This document shows positions 25,638-35,100 of a DNA stretch of 64,000 nt, in pieces. Origin of the DNA: Catelliglobosispora koreensis DSM 44566 (GTDB lineage Bacteria > Actinomycetota > Actinomycetes > Mycobacteriales > Micromonosporaceae); contig NZ_KB903251.1 of the NCBI RefSeq assembly GCF_000379685.1, forward strand, positions 248,001 through 312,000, written 5' to 3'. Below the pieces are notes generated by a model. It was not told the origin of the DNA. It was given only the letters and a program-made list of their open reading frames with translations, and searched no databases. The stretch's first letter is position 1; each line of letters starts with the position of its first letter. A program made the position numbers and the translations under genes.

Positions 25638-26869
25638 CGACGATCGCTCAGGAGCTAACCGGGCTGGCCGGGCGGATTCTCGGCTATCCGTTCCCGCTGC
25701 AGATCATCGCCTGGGACGGCAGCCAGGACGGTCCGTCAGAGGGGCCTGCCCTCGTGATAGCGGACCGCATTGCCTTGCGCAGGTTGCTCTGGCAGCCAAA
25801 CGAACTTGGCCTGGCGCAGGCTTACGTTAACGGTGAACTCGACGTGATCGGTGACTTGGGGCAGGCGCTGAGCCTCATGCCGCGCGGCAAGGTCACCTTG
25901 CGCCCGGCGGTGCTGGCTAGCGCGCTGCGATCGGCGGCACGGCACGGGATCCTCGGCCCCAAACCGCCCGCGCCCACACGGCAAGCGCGCCTTGAGGGTC
26001 AGGTGCACAGCAAGGACCGCGACCGGGCGGCGATCAGCTATCACTACGACTTGTCCAACGAGTTCTACGAGCTGATCCTCGACCCGCACCTGGCCTACTC
26101 GTGTGCCTACTGGTCCAAGCCGTCGATGACACTGGAAGCCGCGCAAGAAGCCAAGCTCGCCCTCATCTGCCGCAAGCTGGGCCTGCGCCCGGGCATGCGT
26201 TTGCTCGACGTCGGCTGCGGCTGGGGATCGCTTTCCCTTTACGCCGCATCGGCTTTCGGTGCTCAGGTCACGGCTGTCACGCTCTCCGCTCAGCAGCACA
26301 CCTATGTCAGCAAACGGATCGCCGAACGCGGGCTCACAGAATACGTCGAGGTCCTGCACCGGGACTACCGTGAGATCTCGTCAGAGCCGTTTGACGCCGT
26401 GGCGACCGTCGAAATGGGCGAGCACGTGGGCGACGACGCCTATCCGGCGTTCGTGTCGAAGCTGCACGCGTTACTGAAACCGGGCGGGCGGCTGCTCGTG
26501 CAGCAAATGTCGCGGGGCGCCAACGCTCCTGGCGGCGGTGCGTTCATCGAGTCATACATCGCGCCCGACATGCACATGCGGCCAGCCGGTCAGACGGTCA
26601 GCCTGCTGGAGCAAGGCGGCCTCGAAGTGCGCGACGTGCAGGCGATGCGGGAACACTACGCTTTGACAGCGGCAGCATGGCTATCCACTTTGGAACGCAA
26701 GTGGGATGACGCCGTTGAACTCATTGGTCAACCGGGCGCCCGGATCTGGCGGCTCTACCTGGCCGGAGGCGGGCTCGCGTTCGCCGCCGGGCGGATGGGC
26801 GTGGACCAGTTCCTCGCTGTGCGGCCATACGCTAACGGCAAGAGCGGCTACTGGGAGAATCCATGGTGA
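25634..26869 (+). CDS. Cyclopropane-fatty-acyl-phospholipid synthase family methyltransferase 2
   Basis: A 411-residue CFA-type methyltransferase. The N-terminal lobe (NELGLAQAYVNGELDVIGDL) is characteristic of the family, as are HYDLSNEFYELIL, motif I (LLDVGCGWGSLSLYAA) and VEMGEHVGDDAYPAF. The start is the ATG inside the preceding stop (ATGA); the longer in-frame extension overlaps the previous gene and is a shadow. It may use the product of the first methyltransferase or act on different acyl chains. Confidence 0.92.
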   Translation: MTTIAQELTGLAGRILGYPFPLQIIAWDGSQDGPSEGPALVIADRIALRRLLWQPNELGLAQAYVNGELDVIGDLGQALSLMPRGKVTLRPAVLASALRSAARHGILGPKPPAPTRQARLEGQVHSKDRDRAAISYHYDLSNEFYELILDPHLAYSCAYWSKPSMTLEAAQEAKLALICRKLGLRPGMRLLDVGCGWGSLSLYAASAFGAQVTAVTLSAQQHTYVSKRIAERGLTEYVEVLHRDYREISSEPFDAVATVEMGEHVGDDAYPAFVSKLHALLKPGGRLLVQQMSRGANAPGGGAFIESYIAPDMHMRPAGQTVSLLEQGGLEVRDVQAMREHYALTAAAWLSTLERKWDDAVELIGQPGARIWRLYLAGGGLAFAAGRMGVDQFLAVRPYANGKSGYWENPW

Positions 26870-27642
26870 CGAACTTCTGGGTCACGGCACTGGCCGCCGT
26901 GGCCGTGGTGCTCATCGCTTTCGCCGTCGGGGCGTCGCGTCAACTGCACCGCGTTATCGACATCGCGTGGGGACTCGGCTTTTCCGCCATCGCCGTGACC
27001 ACGTTCGTGCTGTCGTCAGGGCACGGCCATCCGTGGCAACGCGGCATCGTCACCCTGCTGACCGTCATCTGGGGTGTCCGGCTGTCCGCCCACATCTACC
27101 TTCGCTCCCGTGGGCACGGCGAAGACCCACGTTACGAACAGTTGCTGTCTAAGGCCAAAGGGAGCCGCAACGCGTACGCGCTGAGAATGGTTTATCTCCT
27201 TCAAGCGGCGATTATGTGGTTTGTCTCGCTGCCGGTGCAGGTGGCGCAGTATGACCCCGGCCGTCCATCGTGGTGGCTAGCTGCCGGGGTGGCCGTATGG
27301 GCGGCCGGTTTCTTCTTCGAAGCGGTGGGCGACTATCAGCTGGCCCGGTTCAGCCGCGACCCTGCCAACAAGCGCAAGGTGCTCGACACCGGGCTGTGGC
27401 GCTTCACCCGTCATCCGAACTATTTCGGCGACGCGTGCGTCTGGTGGGGGCTCTACCTCATCGCGTGCGGTTCCTGGGCCGGGGCGGCGACCATCCTCTC
27501 GCCGCTTGTCATGACCTATTTCCTGGCTGGCAAGACCGGAAAACCGTTGCTGGAAAAGGGCATGGAAGAACGCCGGCCGGGATACGCGGACTACATCCGC
27601 CGAACCAGCGGCTTTATCCCATGGCCGCCCCGGAAAGCGTAG
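26863..27642 (+). CDS. DUF1295 integral membrane protein (steroid 5-alpha-reductase-like fold)
   Basis: A 259-residue membrane protein with about six hydrophobic segments. The C-terminal signature FTRHPNYFGDACVWWG is typical of DUF1295 and the related isoprenylcysteine methyltransferase/5-alpha-reductase superfamily. That superfamily binds NADPH or SAM and acts on lipids. It overlaps the second methyltransferase gene by 7 nt and closes the operon. It probably reduces or otherwise processes the modified acyl chain, though this is inference from context. Confidence 0.88.
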   Translation: MVTNFWVTALAAVAVVLIAFAVGASRQLHRVIDIAWGLGFSAIAVTTFVLSSGHGHPWQRGIVTLLTVIWGVRLSAHIYLRSRGHGEDPRYEQLLSKAKGSRNAYALRMVYLLQAAIMWFVSLPVQVAQYDPGRPSWWLAAGVAVWAAGFFFEAVGDYQLARFSRDPANKRKVLDTGLWRFTRHPNYFGDACVWWGLYLIACGSWAGAATILSPLVMTYFLAGKTGKPLLEKGMEERRPGYADYIRRTSGFIPWPPRKA

Positions 27643-27657
27643 TGGCATGATCGGGTC

Positions 27658-28269
27658 ATGGAACTCTCCCCGAGTCAGGCCATAGCGCTTTCCATTGAGG
27701 CGCATCAACGTTTAACCGATCAGATCAAGACACTGACAGACGAGCAGGCTCAGCAGCCGAGTCTGCTTCCGGATTGGACAGTCGGGCACGTGCTCACGCA
27801 CCTGGCCCGCAACGCCGATGGGCACACGATGCGGCTCGCTGGCGCGTTGCGCGGCGAGGAAGTCAAGCGCTACCCCGGAGGCGGGCCGCAGCGAGACGCC
27901 GACATCGAGGCCGGCGCGACGCGCCCGGCCGAAGAACTCATCGCCGACGTGGCGCGGTCCAACCGTGAGCTGGAAGACATGTGGCGCCAGTGCGAGGAAG
28001 CGGGCTGGCCGAACGCGCATCTGATGGCCGGCGACTATTGGGGAATCACCGAAAGCCCTGTGCGCCGGCTGCGGGAAGTCGAAATCCATCATATGGACCT
28101 TGGTTTGGGGTACTCAGCGGAGCAGTGGTCCAGCGAATACACCGCCTGGGAACTGGCCCAGTGCCTGGCCAACCTGCCCGGCCGGCTCGACGCAGAACAG
28201 GCCCGGCAGATGGTCATGTGGCTGACGGGACGCCGCAAGACGCTGGATGTCCAGCTCGGCGATTGGTAG
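27658..28269 (+). CDS. Maleylpyruvate isomerase-type / DinB-like mycothiol-dependent protein
   Basis: A 203-residue protein of the TIGR03083/MDMPI_N family. The helical metal-site pattern starts with LPDWTVGHVLTHLARNADGH and ends with EVEIHHMDLGLGYSAEQW. Known members use mycothiol as cofactor and a divalent metal held by His residues. Its substrate is unknown. It starts 15 nt after the DUF1295 stop, so some read-through from the lipid operon is possible. Confidence 0.85.
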   Translation: MELSPSQAIALSIEAHQRLTDQIKTLTDEQAQQPSLLPDWTVGHVLTHLARNADGHTMRLAGALRGEEVKRYPGGGPQRDADIEAGATRPAEELIADVARSNRELEDMWRQCEEAGWPNAHLMAGDYWGITESPVRRLREVEIHHMDLGLGYSAEQWSSEYTAWELAQCLANLPGRLDAEQARQMVMWLTGRRKTLDVQLGDW

Positions 28270-28301
28270 TAGTTTTCGCGCAGCGGGGTATGACAAGGGG
28301 C

Positions 28302-28463
28302 ATGACAACCGTTCCGAACCCGTATGACCCACGCAGCAACAACGAAACCCTTGCGGGGGAAGATGATGCCCTGCTGCGCCAGCCTTCCGACGAAGGCCCG
28401 TTTGACCCGGATACCACCGAGGTGGCCGAACCGCACGGGGATGACGAGCCGACCGCAAGGTGA
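28302..28463 (+). CDS. Small acidic protein of unknown function
   Basis: A 53-residue acidic, probably disordered protein (NPYDPRSNNETLAGEDDALL, DEGPFDPDTTEVAEPHGDDE). It is supported by a distinct, strongly biased composition and its own reading frame between two confident genes. A start at 28290 adds four residues. Short acidic proteins of this kind are frequent in actinobacteria, and another lies at 55851. Confidence 0.55.
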   Translation: MTTVPNPYDPRSNNETLAGEDDALLRQPSDEGPFDPDTTEVAEPHGDDEPTAR

Positions 28464-28478
28464 CGTATCGTCGCGCGG

Positions 28479-29321
28479 ATGGAAGCCTGTTTCTGCGTGA
28501 TCTGTCTTGACGATGATCCCGGACGCGATGCCGGCATCGTCCAAACCGTGCGTGACCATGGCTGGTGCTCACTGCGCGTGGTGGGCACCCTCGATTTCGC
28601 CTATACCGTGGGACTTTGGCACACCTTCCGCCGTCCCGAAATCGTGATGTTCGGGCTCCAGGGCGAGAACATGCAGCATTGGCTCAACGATTTCGTCTAC
28701 CTGGGCCGTGACCAGGGCTGGCCTGAACCGCTCGTGCCTTTCCCCGGCGTTCTGGGCGGCTTTGAAACCCAGCTGCGGCCGGTGCACGAGTCGTGGAACG
28801 ACAGTCTCTTTGGCACCATCCACCGGTTCTATCGCACCTTTATGCCGGTACAGCAACTCGTGTGGCCCGATCGCAACGGCACCTGGCCGTGGGAGCCGGA
28901 CGCCACGCCAAGCAGCCGCACGAGACAGGCGTTCGCGTGGCTGCCCGTCTCCGGGCATCCTGAAGGTGGCTGGAAACTCGTTGGCGAGATGGCGCCCGGC
29001 TTCCCGTTTCCGGTCGGCCCTGACGCGTGGGTGCTGACCACCCGCTCCGTGCTCGATGGCACTCGCCCGGTTGCCAGCGTTTCCAATGATGGCAACAGTT
29101 ATGACGTGCTCGACGACCGTGGCTATACGGCTAACGACATCGTGCTCGCGTTTTTGGGTGAGCTGATGCGGCGTGTGCCAAGTGTTGGTGAATGCGCGGA
29201 GCTGCCAGACGGCCAGATCGCGACCGCTAACGCGGGAGGCTGGACGCATGCTGGACTGTCGGCAAAGGACCGTGAGCTAAGCGAATGGTGCTGGAAGCAG
29301 GCCGAACCGCTTAACGGTTAG
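28479..29321 (+). CDS. DUF4262 domain protein
   Basis: A 280-residue cytoplasmic protein. The N-terminal half matches DUF4262 (CVICLDDDPGRDAGIVQTV, GTLDFAYTVGLWHTFRRPEIVM). The C-terminal half is a second related region (PFPVGPDAWVLTTRSVLDGT). Function is unknown. The N-terminal CxxC could bind metal. It ends in a 4-nt convergent overlap with the kinase gene. Confidence 0.78.
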   Translation: MEACFCVICLDDDPGRDAGIVQTVRDHGWCSLRVVGTLDFAYTVGLWHTFRRPEIVMFGLQGENMQHWLNDFVYLGRDQGWPEPLVPFPGVLGGFETQLRPVHESWNDSLFGTIHRFYRTFMPVQQLVWPDRNGTWPWEPDATPSSRTRQAFAWLPVSGHPEGGWKLVGEMAPGFPFPVGPDAWVLTTRSVLDGTRPVASVSNDGNSYDVLDDRGYTANDIVLAFLGELMRRVPSVGECAELPDGQIATANAGGWTHAGLSAKDRELSEWCWKQAEPLNG

Positions 29322-30568
29322 TCCGGTGCGACCGACGCCGCTGGGGGACTGGTCGTCACGGCCGGTGTGGTCGGAGCCGCCGTGGTCGCGGGCGGGCTGG
29401 TGGTGACCGGAGGCGTGGGGCTTGGCGTGGGCGCCTGGGTCGTGGGCGCGGTGGACGGCGGCCGGGTCCCAGGGGTGCTGGTCCGGGTTGGCCCGGCTGA
29501 CGGCTGTCCACTAACGACAGCCGTGCCGCTGATATCCGGCGCGGGAATCACGGTGTCGGGGCTGTTGGATAAACCCCACGCGACAAACGCCCCGAGGCCG
29601 GCCAGGAGCAGAATCAGCCCGGTCGCGATGGCGAGCCGGGGTGTCTTGCTGGACACGGGTGCCATTTCGGTGAGCGTGTCCGACGCTGGATCACGCGGCG
29701 GCGGTACGGCGGCGACCCCCGCGAACGACGCGAGCCGTTGTGTCGCATCGTTGTTCGTGTTAACCGTGGCTATCGCGTCCGCGAACGCCTGCGCGGTCGG
29801 AAACCTTTGGGCGGCATCCTTCGCCATGGCGATCGCGACCAGCTCGGCCACTCCAGCCGGGATGTCGGCGGGCAGCGGAGCCGGTGCGTCCTGCACGTGG
29901 TGGAGCGCGACCTCCACCGGTGTTTCGCCATCGAAGGGCGGCTGACCGGCCAGGCAGTGATATGCGACCGCGCCGAGGGCGTAGATGTCGGCCGCTGGCG
30001 TTACTTTGTGCCCTAGTGCCTGCTCCGGCGCCATATAGCGGGCGGTGCCAAAGACGCCCTGCGTCTGCGTCGCCTGGGTGCTGTCCGCGGACCGGGCGAT
30101 CCCGAAGTCAGCGAGCTTCACCGTCCCGTCAGCGGTCAGCAGGAGGTTCGCGGGTTTGATGTCCCGGTGAATGATCCCCGCCGCGTGCGCTGCCGCCAGG
30201 GCTTTAGCCGTTTGGCCGATGATGTCGAGGGTGCGGGATACGCCAATTCGTCCTTCAGTGTCGATAATATCCGATAACGGAACGCCCTCGACACATTCCA
30301 TGACCAGATAGACGGTTTGCGGGTCTTCAGTGCCGTAGTCGTAGATGCTCACGATGCCGGGATGGTGCAGGACAGCCATAATGCGGGCTTCGGTCAGGAA
30401 ACGGGCTGTGAAGCTGTCGTCGGCGGCCAGGGCCGGGCGCAGAATCTTGACCGCCACCTCCCTGTTGAGCAGGACGTCTTTCGCCTGCCACACGTCGCCC
30501 ATGCCGCCTGCCCCGAGCAGGTGGCCGAGCTGGTAGCGGTCACTTAGCAAGGTTCCAGGTTCCGGCAC
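29318..30568 (-). CDS. PknB-type serine/threonine protein kinase with one membrane span
   Basis: A 416-residue Hanks-type kinase. It has the glycine loop GAGGMGDVW, catalytic Lys41 in AVKILRP, the HRDIKPANLLL loop and DFGIARS, with a standard activation segment (GTARYMAPEQALG). After the kinase domain comes a linker, then a membrane helix (ATGLILLLAGLGAFVAWGL) and a Pro/Thr/Ser-rich external tail without PASTA repeats. The ligand, if any, is unknown. Confidence 0.95.
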   Translation of the reverse strand: MPEPGTLLSDRYQLGHLLGAGGMGDVWQAKDVLLNREVAVKILRPALAADDSFTARFLTEARIMAVLHHPGIVSIYDYGTEDPQTVYLVMECVEGVPLSDIIDTEGRIGVSRTLDIIGQTAKALAAAHAAGIIHRDIKPANLLLTADGTVKLADFGIARSADSTQATQTQGVFGTARYMAPEQALGHKVTPAADIYALGAVAYHCLAGQPPFDGETPVEVALHHVQDAPAPLPADIPAGVAELVAIAMAKDAAQRFPTAQAFADAIATVNTNNDATQRLASFAGVAAVPPPRDPASDTLTEMAPVSSKTPRLAIATGLILLLAGLGAFVAWGLSNSPDTVIPAPDISGTAVVSGQPSAGPTRTSTPGTRPPSTAPTTQAPTPSPTPPVTTSPPATTAAPTTPAVTTSPPAASVAPD

Positions 30569-30719
30569 ATCCTGGCTTTACCCCAGGGCGTGCCGGTCAA
30601 ATCAGTAGACCGATCACTCATGCATCTTCACCTTCCGCGTGATTCATCCTCATGACTATCTATATGTTCTATGTTGCCCTGGTGGCACCCGCCCGGGATG
30701 CCCATCAGGGAGGATGGAC

Positions 30720-32960
30720 ATGGCACTGTCCAAACGCGGCAGAGCGGCTTTCATCGCAAGCTGCCTGCTCTTCACCAGCGTCGCGGCCGGCACCCCGGTC
30801 AACGCGGCACCGGTCGCCGGCCTCAACGTCCTGTACACGACGGACGCCGACTTCGACCAGGGCGTGCTCACCGACGTCAACCACGACGCCCCCAACAACA
30901 ATCAGTTACAGCTCGACCGGGAAGAAGCGTTCTTCCCGTACGTCAACGTCGCGGCTTCCGCCCGCGGCACGATGGTGCGCATCGACGTCAACACCGGCGC
31001 GATCGTCGGGGAATGGCTGTCGGCACCGGATGGACGTGGGCGCAACCCTTCCCGCACAACGGTTGACCGCCGCGGCAACACGTGGCTGTCAAACCGCAAC
31101 GAGAACGAAGGCGGGCGCGGCTCGATGACCCGCGTCGGGGTCATCACCGGGGGCACCCGGTCCAACGCGGACGGAACGCCGAATCCAACAGGGGATTACC
31201 TCAAGGGCCCGTTCTTCTACAACACCTGCCAGGACCGCAACCTCGACGGCTTGTACGCCACGTCCCGTGGCCTGGGCGACATCCGCCCGTGGACGAACAC
31301 CGGTGGAGCCGACAACAACGGCGGCGTCACGACAGCCGCGGACGAATGCATCGTCAACTACACGCGGGTCGCCGGCACCAACACGCGAACCGTTGCCGTT
31401 GATGGCAACAACGACGTGTGGACGGGTGGAGCGGACACCGAGCACGAGAAGGTCGACGGCATGACCGGGCAAGTCATCCCGGGCACGCTGGTGAACTTCG
31501 GATGCGGTGGCTACGGCGGTCTGATCGACAAAGCCGGGACGCTATGGTCGGCGCGCTATGGGGCGAACCTATTGCGCTACGTCCCGGGCGGGGCCGGTGC
31601 CTGTCTTGACACCTCGCACGGCGACTATGGCCTTGGCATGGACCCGATCACGGGCGAGATCTGGCACACAAGCCTGTGCTGCGACCGGATCGTCAAGCTG
31701 GCTCCAAACGGGACAGTCCTCGCGAACTACACGCATGGATTCCCTTATGCCCAGGGTGTCGCGGTCGATAGCAGCGGCAACGTGTGGGTCGCACACTCCC
31801 TCAACGGTGCCACCACCGTGGGGCACCTGCGCACCGACGGCACCTACGTCGGCAACGTGACGCTGCCGGGTGGCAACGGCCCGACCGGAGTTTCCGTTGA
31901 CAGCAACGGAAAAGTTTGGGTAGCGAACATCAACACGAACAACGCGCAGCGCATCGACCCGGCCGCGGGACCCATCGGCGGAGGCGGGTTCCCCGTGGGC
32001 GCCGTTGACTTGACGGTCGATTTGGGCGCTGGCGCCGGGCCTTACAACTACAGCGACATGACCGGCGCGGTCCTTGGGGAAATCACGGCACCCGTGGGCA
32101 CCTGGTCGGTCGTGCAGGACGGCGGTCTCAACGGCAGGCCGTGGGGCAAGGTCACGTGGAACACCGAAGCCCAAGGCTCTGTCCCGCCTGGCACGTCGAT
32201 CACCGTGGAAGCCAGGACCGCGGACACAGAAGCGGGACTGCCCGCCGCCCCGTGGACGACGGTCAGCAACGGGGTGCCGTTCTTGAAAACGGGACGGTAC
32301 ATCGAAGTACGGGCGACACTCACGGCAAGTCCTGCGGGCGCGAGCCCGGTGCTGTCCGACCTTCGCATCGAAGCTCTCGTGCGCAAGGGTGGATTCTCTT
32401 GTCAGGCAACGGCTTTGAACCTCGCCGGGATCATCGTCGCGCGGGCCAACCCGCAGGACATTCCGTGCGTGGACGACGACGAGATCGTGGCTCAGGTCAA
32501 CCTGAACGCCGGCATTCTCAACGTGCAGGCGAAGGCGCTCGAAGCGCACACCACGGTCACGCCGGACAACCTCATCATCAACCCGCCAGCCGCCGGTGAC
32601 GGAGCGACCGCTTCAGCACGGGTCGACTGGACCAAGATCACCGCGACCCTGGTGACGATCGAGATTGGCGTCATCTCGTCCAGCGCTTCGGTGACCTGTG
32701 TCGTCGGACCGCAGGGCGAGTTGACTCCGCAGTTCGCGAGCGCGTCGAACGTCGCGGGACTGAAGATCAACGGAGTGTCCATCACCGTGGGCAGTCAGCC
32801 GTTGACCATTCCGCTCGTGATCGGGTCGCTACGCCTCAATAGCACCACCAGTTCACCAGGCGTCCTGACTCGGCAGGCTGTCGTGCTCGACACCCTGCTG
32901 ACCGATGTGATCATCGGCGAGTCGAAGGTGAACCTCGAAAACAAGCCGTGCAGCGTTTAA
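30720..32960 (+). CDS. Secreted beta-propeller (NHL/SMP-30-like) protein
   Basis: A 746-residue exported protein with a Sec-type signal peptide (KRGRAAFIASCLLF to VNAAP). Its middle holds repeated propeller blades (VAVDGNNDVWTGG, VAVDSSGNVWVAHS, VSVDSNGKVWVANI) of the streptogramin-lyase/NHL style. The last 250 residues form two beta-rich domains of unknown type. I chose the ATG at 30720 because AGGGAGG lies 7 nt upstream; an ATG 6 nt earlier is possible. It stands alone and is followed by a strong hairpin. Confidence 0.75.
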   Translation: MALSKRGRAAFIASCLLFTSVAAGTPVNAAPVAGLNVLYTTDADFDQGVLTDVNHDAPNNNQLQLDREEAFFPYVNVAASARGTMVRIDVNTGAIVGEWLSAPDGRGRNPSRTTVDRRGNTWLSNRNENEGGRGSMTRVGVITGGTRSNADGTPNPTGDYLKGPFFYNTCQDRNLDGLYATSRGLGDIRPWTNTGGADNNGGVTTAADECIVNYTRVAGTNTRTVAVDGNNDVWTGGADTEHEKVDGMTGQVIPGTLVNFGCGGYGGLIDKAGTLWSARYGANLLRYVPGGAGACLDTSHGDYGLGMDPITGEIWHTSLCCDRIVKLAPNGTVLANYTHGFPYAQGVAVDSSGNVWVAHSLNGATTVGHLRTDGTYVGNVTLPGGNGPTGVSVDSNGKVWVANINTNNAQRIDPAAGPIGGGGFPVGAVDLTVDLGAGAGPYNYSDMTGAVLGEITAPVGTWSVVQDGGLNGRPWGKVTWNTEAQGSVPPGTSITVEARTADTEAGLPAAPWTTVSNGVPFLKTGRYIEVRATLTASPAGASPVLSDLRIEALVRKGGFSCQATALNLAGIIVARANPQDIPCVDDDEIVAQVNLNAGILNVQAKALEAHTTVTPDNLIINPPAAGDGATASARVDWTKITATLVTIEIGVISSSASVTCVVGPQGELTPQFASASNVAGLKINGVSITVGSQPLTIPLVIGSLRLNSTTSSPGVLTRQAVVLDTLLTDVIIGESKVNLENKPCSV

Positions 32961-32973
32961 CCAGCAAGTGATC

Positions 32974-33003
32974 GTGACCGGGCCGGTGAAACGGCCCGGT
33001 CAC
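32974..33003. terminator. Terminator hairpin after the secreted propeller gene
   Basis: GTGACCGGGCCG pairs perfectly over 12 bp with CGGCCCGGTCAC, with a 6-nt loop. It starts 14 nt after the stop codon and lacks a U-tract. The rest of the 163-bp gap before smpB shows nothing else clear. Confidence 0.8.
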
Positions 33004-33123
33004 CGATGTGCCCTTGGCACTGCTTCCAGGCGACGGTCAGCCGCGAATACTTCACGCAGGTCTTCTAGCGCTTCCCTAGAAACTCACGCGCGGGACGGCT
33101 GAGGTGGGTCTTAGCATGGGCGG

Positions 33124-33603
33124 ATGCAAAAGACCGGCAGCCGTAAGCTGATCGCCTCCAACAAGAAGGCGCGGCATGACTACACGATCATCAAGACCTA
33201 TGAGGCTGGGATCGCGCTGCTGGGCACCGAAGTGAAGTCGGCACGGGCAGGCAAGGTCTCCATCGTGGAGGCGTTCGCTCAGGAACGTGACGGCGAGCTG
33301 ATGCTGCACGGGCTCTACATCGGCGAATACGCCTACGGCAACCGGCTCAATCACTCGCCAAGGCGCATCAGGAAGCTGCTCCTGCACCGCATTGAGATCA
33401 ACAAGATCCTCGACAAGGTACGCGATCGCGGTGTCACGCTGATTCCATTGTCGATGTATTTCGAGAACGGCTGGGCGAAGATCGAGCTCGGCCTCGCCCG
33501 TGGAAAGACCGACTACGACAAGCGCCAGGCGATCGCGGAGCGCGACGCCAAGGCTGAGATCGCCCGGGAGTTTGGCCGCCACTTGAAGGGCATCAAGCGC
33601 TAG
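33124..33603 (+). CDS. smpB: SsrA-binding protein SmpB
   Basis: A 159-residue trans-translation factor that delivers tmRNA to stalled ribosomes. Family marks are clear: NKKARHDYTIIKTYEAGIAL, GTEVKSARAGK, the HSPRRIRKLLLHR loop and a basic C-terminal tail (YDKRQAIAERDAKAEIAREF). It sits between unrelated genes. The ftsEX genes that usually precede it in actinobacteria are not here, and I saw no ssrA gene in this window. Confidence 0.97.
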   Translation: MQKTGSRKLIASNKKARHDYTIIKTYEAGIALLGTEVKSARAGKVSIVEAFAQERDGELMLHGLYIGEYAYGNRLNHSPRRIRKLLLHRIEINKILDKVRDRGVTLIPLSMYFENGWAKIELGLARGKTDYDKRQAIAERDAKAEIAREFGRHLKGIKR

Positions 33604-33617
33604 GGCAGGATCTGCTC

Positions 33618-34556
33618 ATGGTCCGGGCAATGCCGCTCGCCGCGGTTCTCCTACTGGCAGCCGGGTGCGGCACGGCACCTCCGGCGATGTCGCCGCCCGT
33701 GCCCACGCCGGCGTCTTCCGACAGCGTCGCCCCGGTTCCGTCACTGTCTCTGCCGGCGCCAAAGACACTCGTTGTCCCGCAAGGGGTGCACGCCGGAGTC
33801 GCCGTCTTCGACCGGCAGAGCGCGACGTTCACAGTGCAGGTCAATGCCGCCACCCGGTTTCGGTCCGCGTCACTGGTGAAGCTTTTGATCGCCATGGACT
33901 ACCTGTGGGACAGGGGGCCAGGCTACGCACTGTCGAGTGAGGATCAACGTCAGCTGGAGATCATGCTGCGCGGTAGCGACGACAACGCCGCGACCTATTT
34001 CTGGCAGCGCATCGGCGGTGAGCCCGCGATCAACCGGATGATTTCCCGGCTCGGGCTGCAGGACACCAAGCCTCCGTCAGCGGTTGGGCTCAAGGGCTGG
34101 GGCTCAACCACCTTGAGCGCCAACGACATCGTGCGGGTCTATCAGCATCTGCTCGACAAGAGCCCTGCCGGACTTCGGGATCTGATGATGGGCCACTTGC
34201 GGCAGTCAACGCCATGCGGCACCGACCAATACCACCAGACGTTCGGCATTCCGGTCGCGTTTGGCCGCCCGTGGACGGCCAAACAAGGCTGGTGGGGTTT
34301 TGGCGACAAGCCGCCGATCGTGTGCACGGCACAGACACCGCCGCTGTCCGTCCCGGCGACGGCACCGGTCTTCAAGGGCGCCAAGCCGGCGTTGATGGAC
34401 GGGCGGGTGCTGCACACGAGCGGCACCGTTGGCGAAGGCGACCGCTACATCGTCGCCGTGCTCACGCAATATCCGTCAGGCACGAGTTTCCCGGACGCCT
34501 TCGCCGCGATCACTTTGCTGACGCGCTCTTTGCCCGGCCCGCCTTCGGCGGCTTAG
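33618..34556 (+). CDS. Serine-hydrolase lipoprotein of the beta-lactamase fold
   Basis: A 312-residue exported protein with a lipobox (LAAGC), then a Pro/Ser linker and a class A beta-lactamase-like domain. The SxxK motif is Ser85-Leu-Val-Lys88, the SDN-type loop is GSDDNAA, and the KTG-like triad is KQG in TAKQGWWG. The replaced Thr of KTG suggests that it is not an efficient beta-lactamase. It may be a carboxypeptidase-like or substrate-binding relative. It overlaps the convergent TetR gene by 47 nt. Confidence 0.8.
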   Translation: MVRAMPLAAVLLLAAGCGTAPPAMSPPVPTPASSDSVAPVPSLSLPAPKTLVVPQGVHAGVAVFDRQSATFTVQVNAATRFRSASLVKLLIAMDYLWDRGPGYALSSEDQRQLEIMLRGSDDNAATYFWQRIGGEPAINRMISRLGLQDTKPPSAVGLKGWGSTTLSANDIVRVYQHLLDKSPAGLRDLMMGHLRQSTPCGTDQYHQTFGIPVAFGRPWTAKQGWWGFGDKPPIVCTAQTPPLSVPATAPVFKGAKPALMDGRVLHTSGTVGEGDRYIVAVLTQYPSGTSFPDAFAAITLLTRSLPGPPSAA

Positions 34557-35100
34557 CGGGCAGGATTTCACCGAGCAACTCGGCCGCGTCGTTGAGCACC
34601 TCCCGGTCACCGGTCAGCAGCAAGTCGAGCAGCAGCCCACGTGTCGCCGCGATGCCGAGGCGGGTGCGCCGCCGGGCGTCAGCGGCGCTAAAGCCGTTGC
34701 GCTGTAACAGTTCGCTCACGGGAGCTTCCCAAGCCGTGATAACGGACCGCCGGAACTCGTGCGTCCAATCACGACCGTAGAGCGCCTGTGCATAGATCTC
34801 GAAGAACAGGCGTTCAGCCGGAGCCAGCGCGGGATCGCTGACCCGTTGCCAGAACAGCCTTCCGACCTCGGCAAGATCGCTCTCGTGCGCGGCCAGGCTC
34901 GCGAGCGCTTCCCGTTGCTCGGCTTCAACCCGTGCCACGACTTGGGCCAGCAAACCTTCCCAGCTGCCGAAGTGATAAATGAGCATGCGGTGACTCGTGC
35001 CAACGGCTGCCGCCAGCTCGCGTAGGCTGAGCTGACTGAAGCCGTTGCGCTGCAGCACTTCGACGCATCTGGTGAGCAGGGCTTGCCCCGCCTCAGACAC
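34510..35100 (-). CDS. TetR-family transcriptional regulator
   Basis: A 196-residue repressor with an N-terminal helix-turn-helix (LSLRELAAAVGTSHRMLIYHF) and a helical ligand domain. The start is GTG and overlaps the upstream SRPBCC gene by 8 nt, so the two form an operon. It probably binds the dyad at the SRPBCC start. The C-terminal tail is Lys/Ala-rich. Confidence 0.92.
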   Translation of the reverse strand: MSEAGQALLTRCVEVLQRNGFSQLSLRELAAAVGTSHRMLIYHFGSWEGLLAQVVARVEAEQREALASLAAHESDLAEVGRLFWQRVSDPALAPAERLFFEIYAQALYGRDWTHEFRRSVITAWEAPVSELLQRNGFSAADARRRTRLGIAATRGLLLDLLLTGDREVLNDAAELLGEILPAKPPKAGRAKSASAK

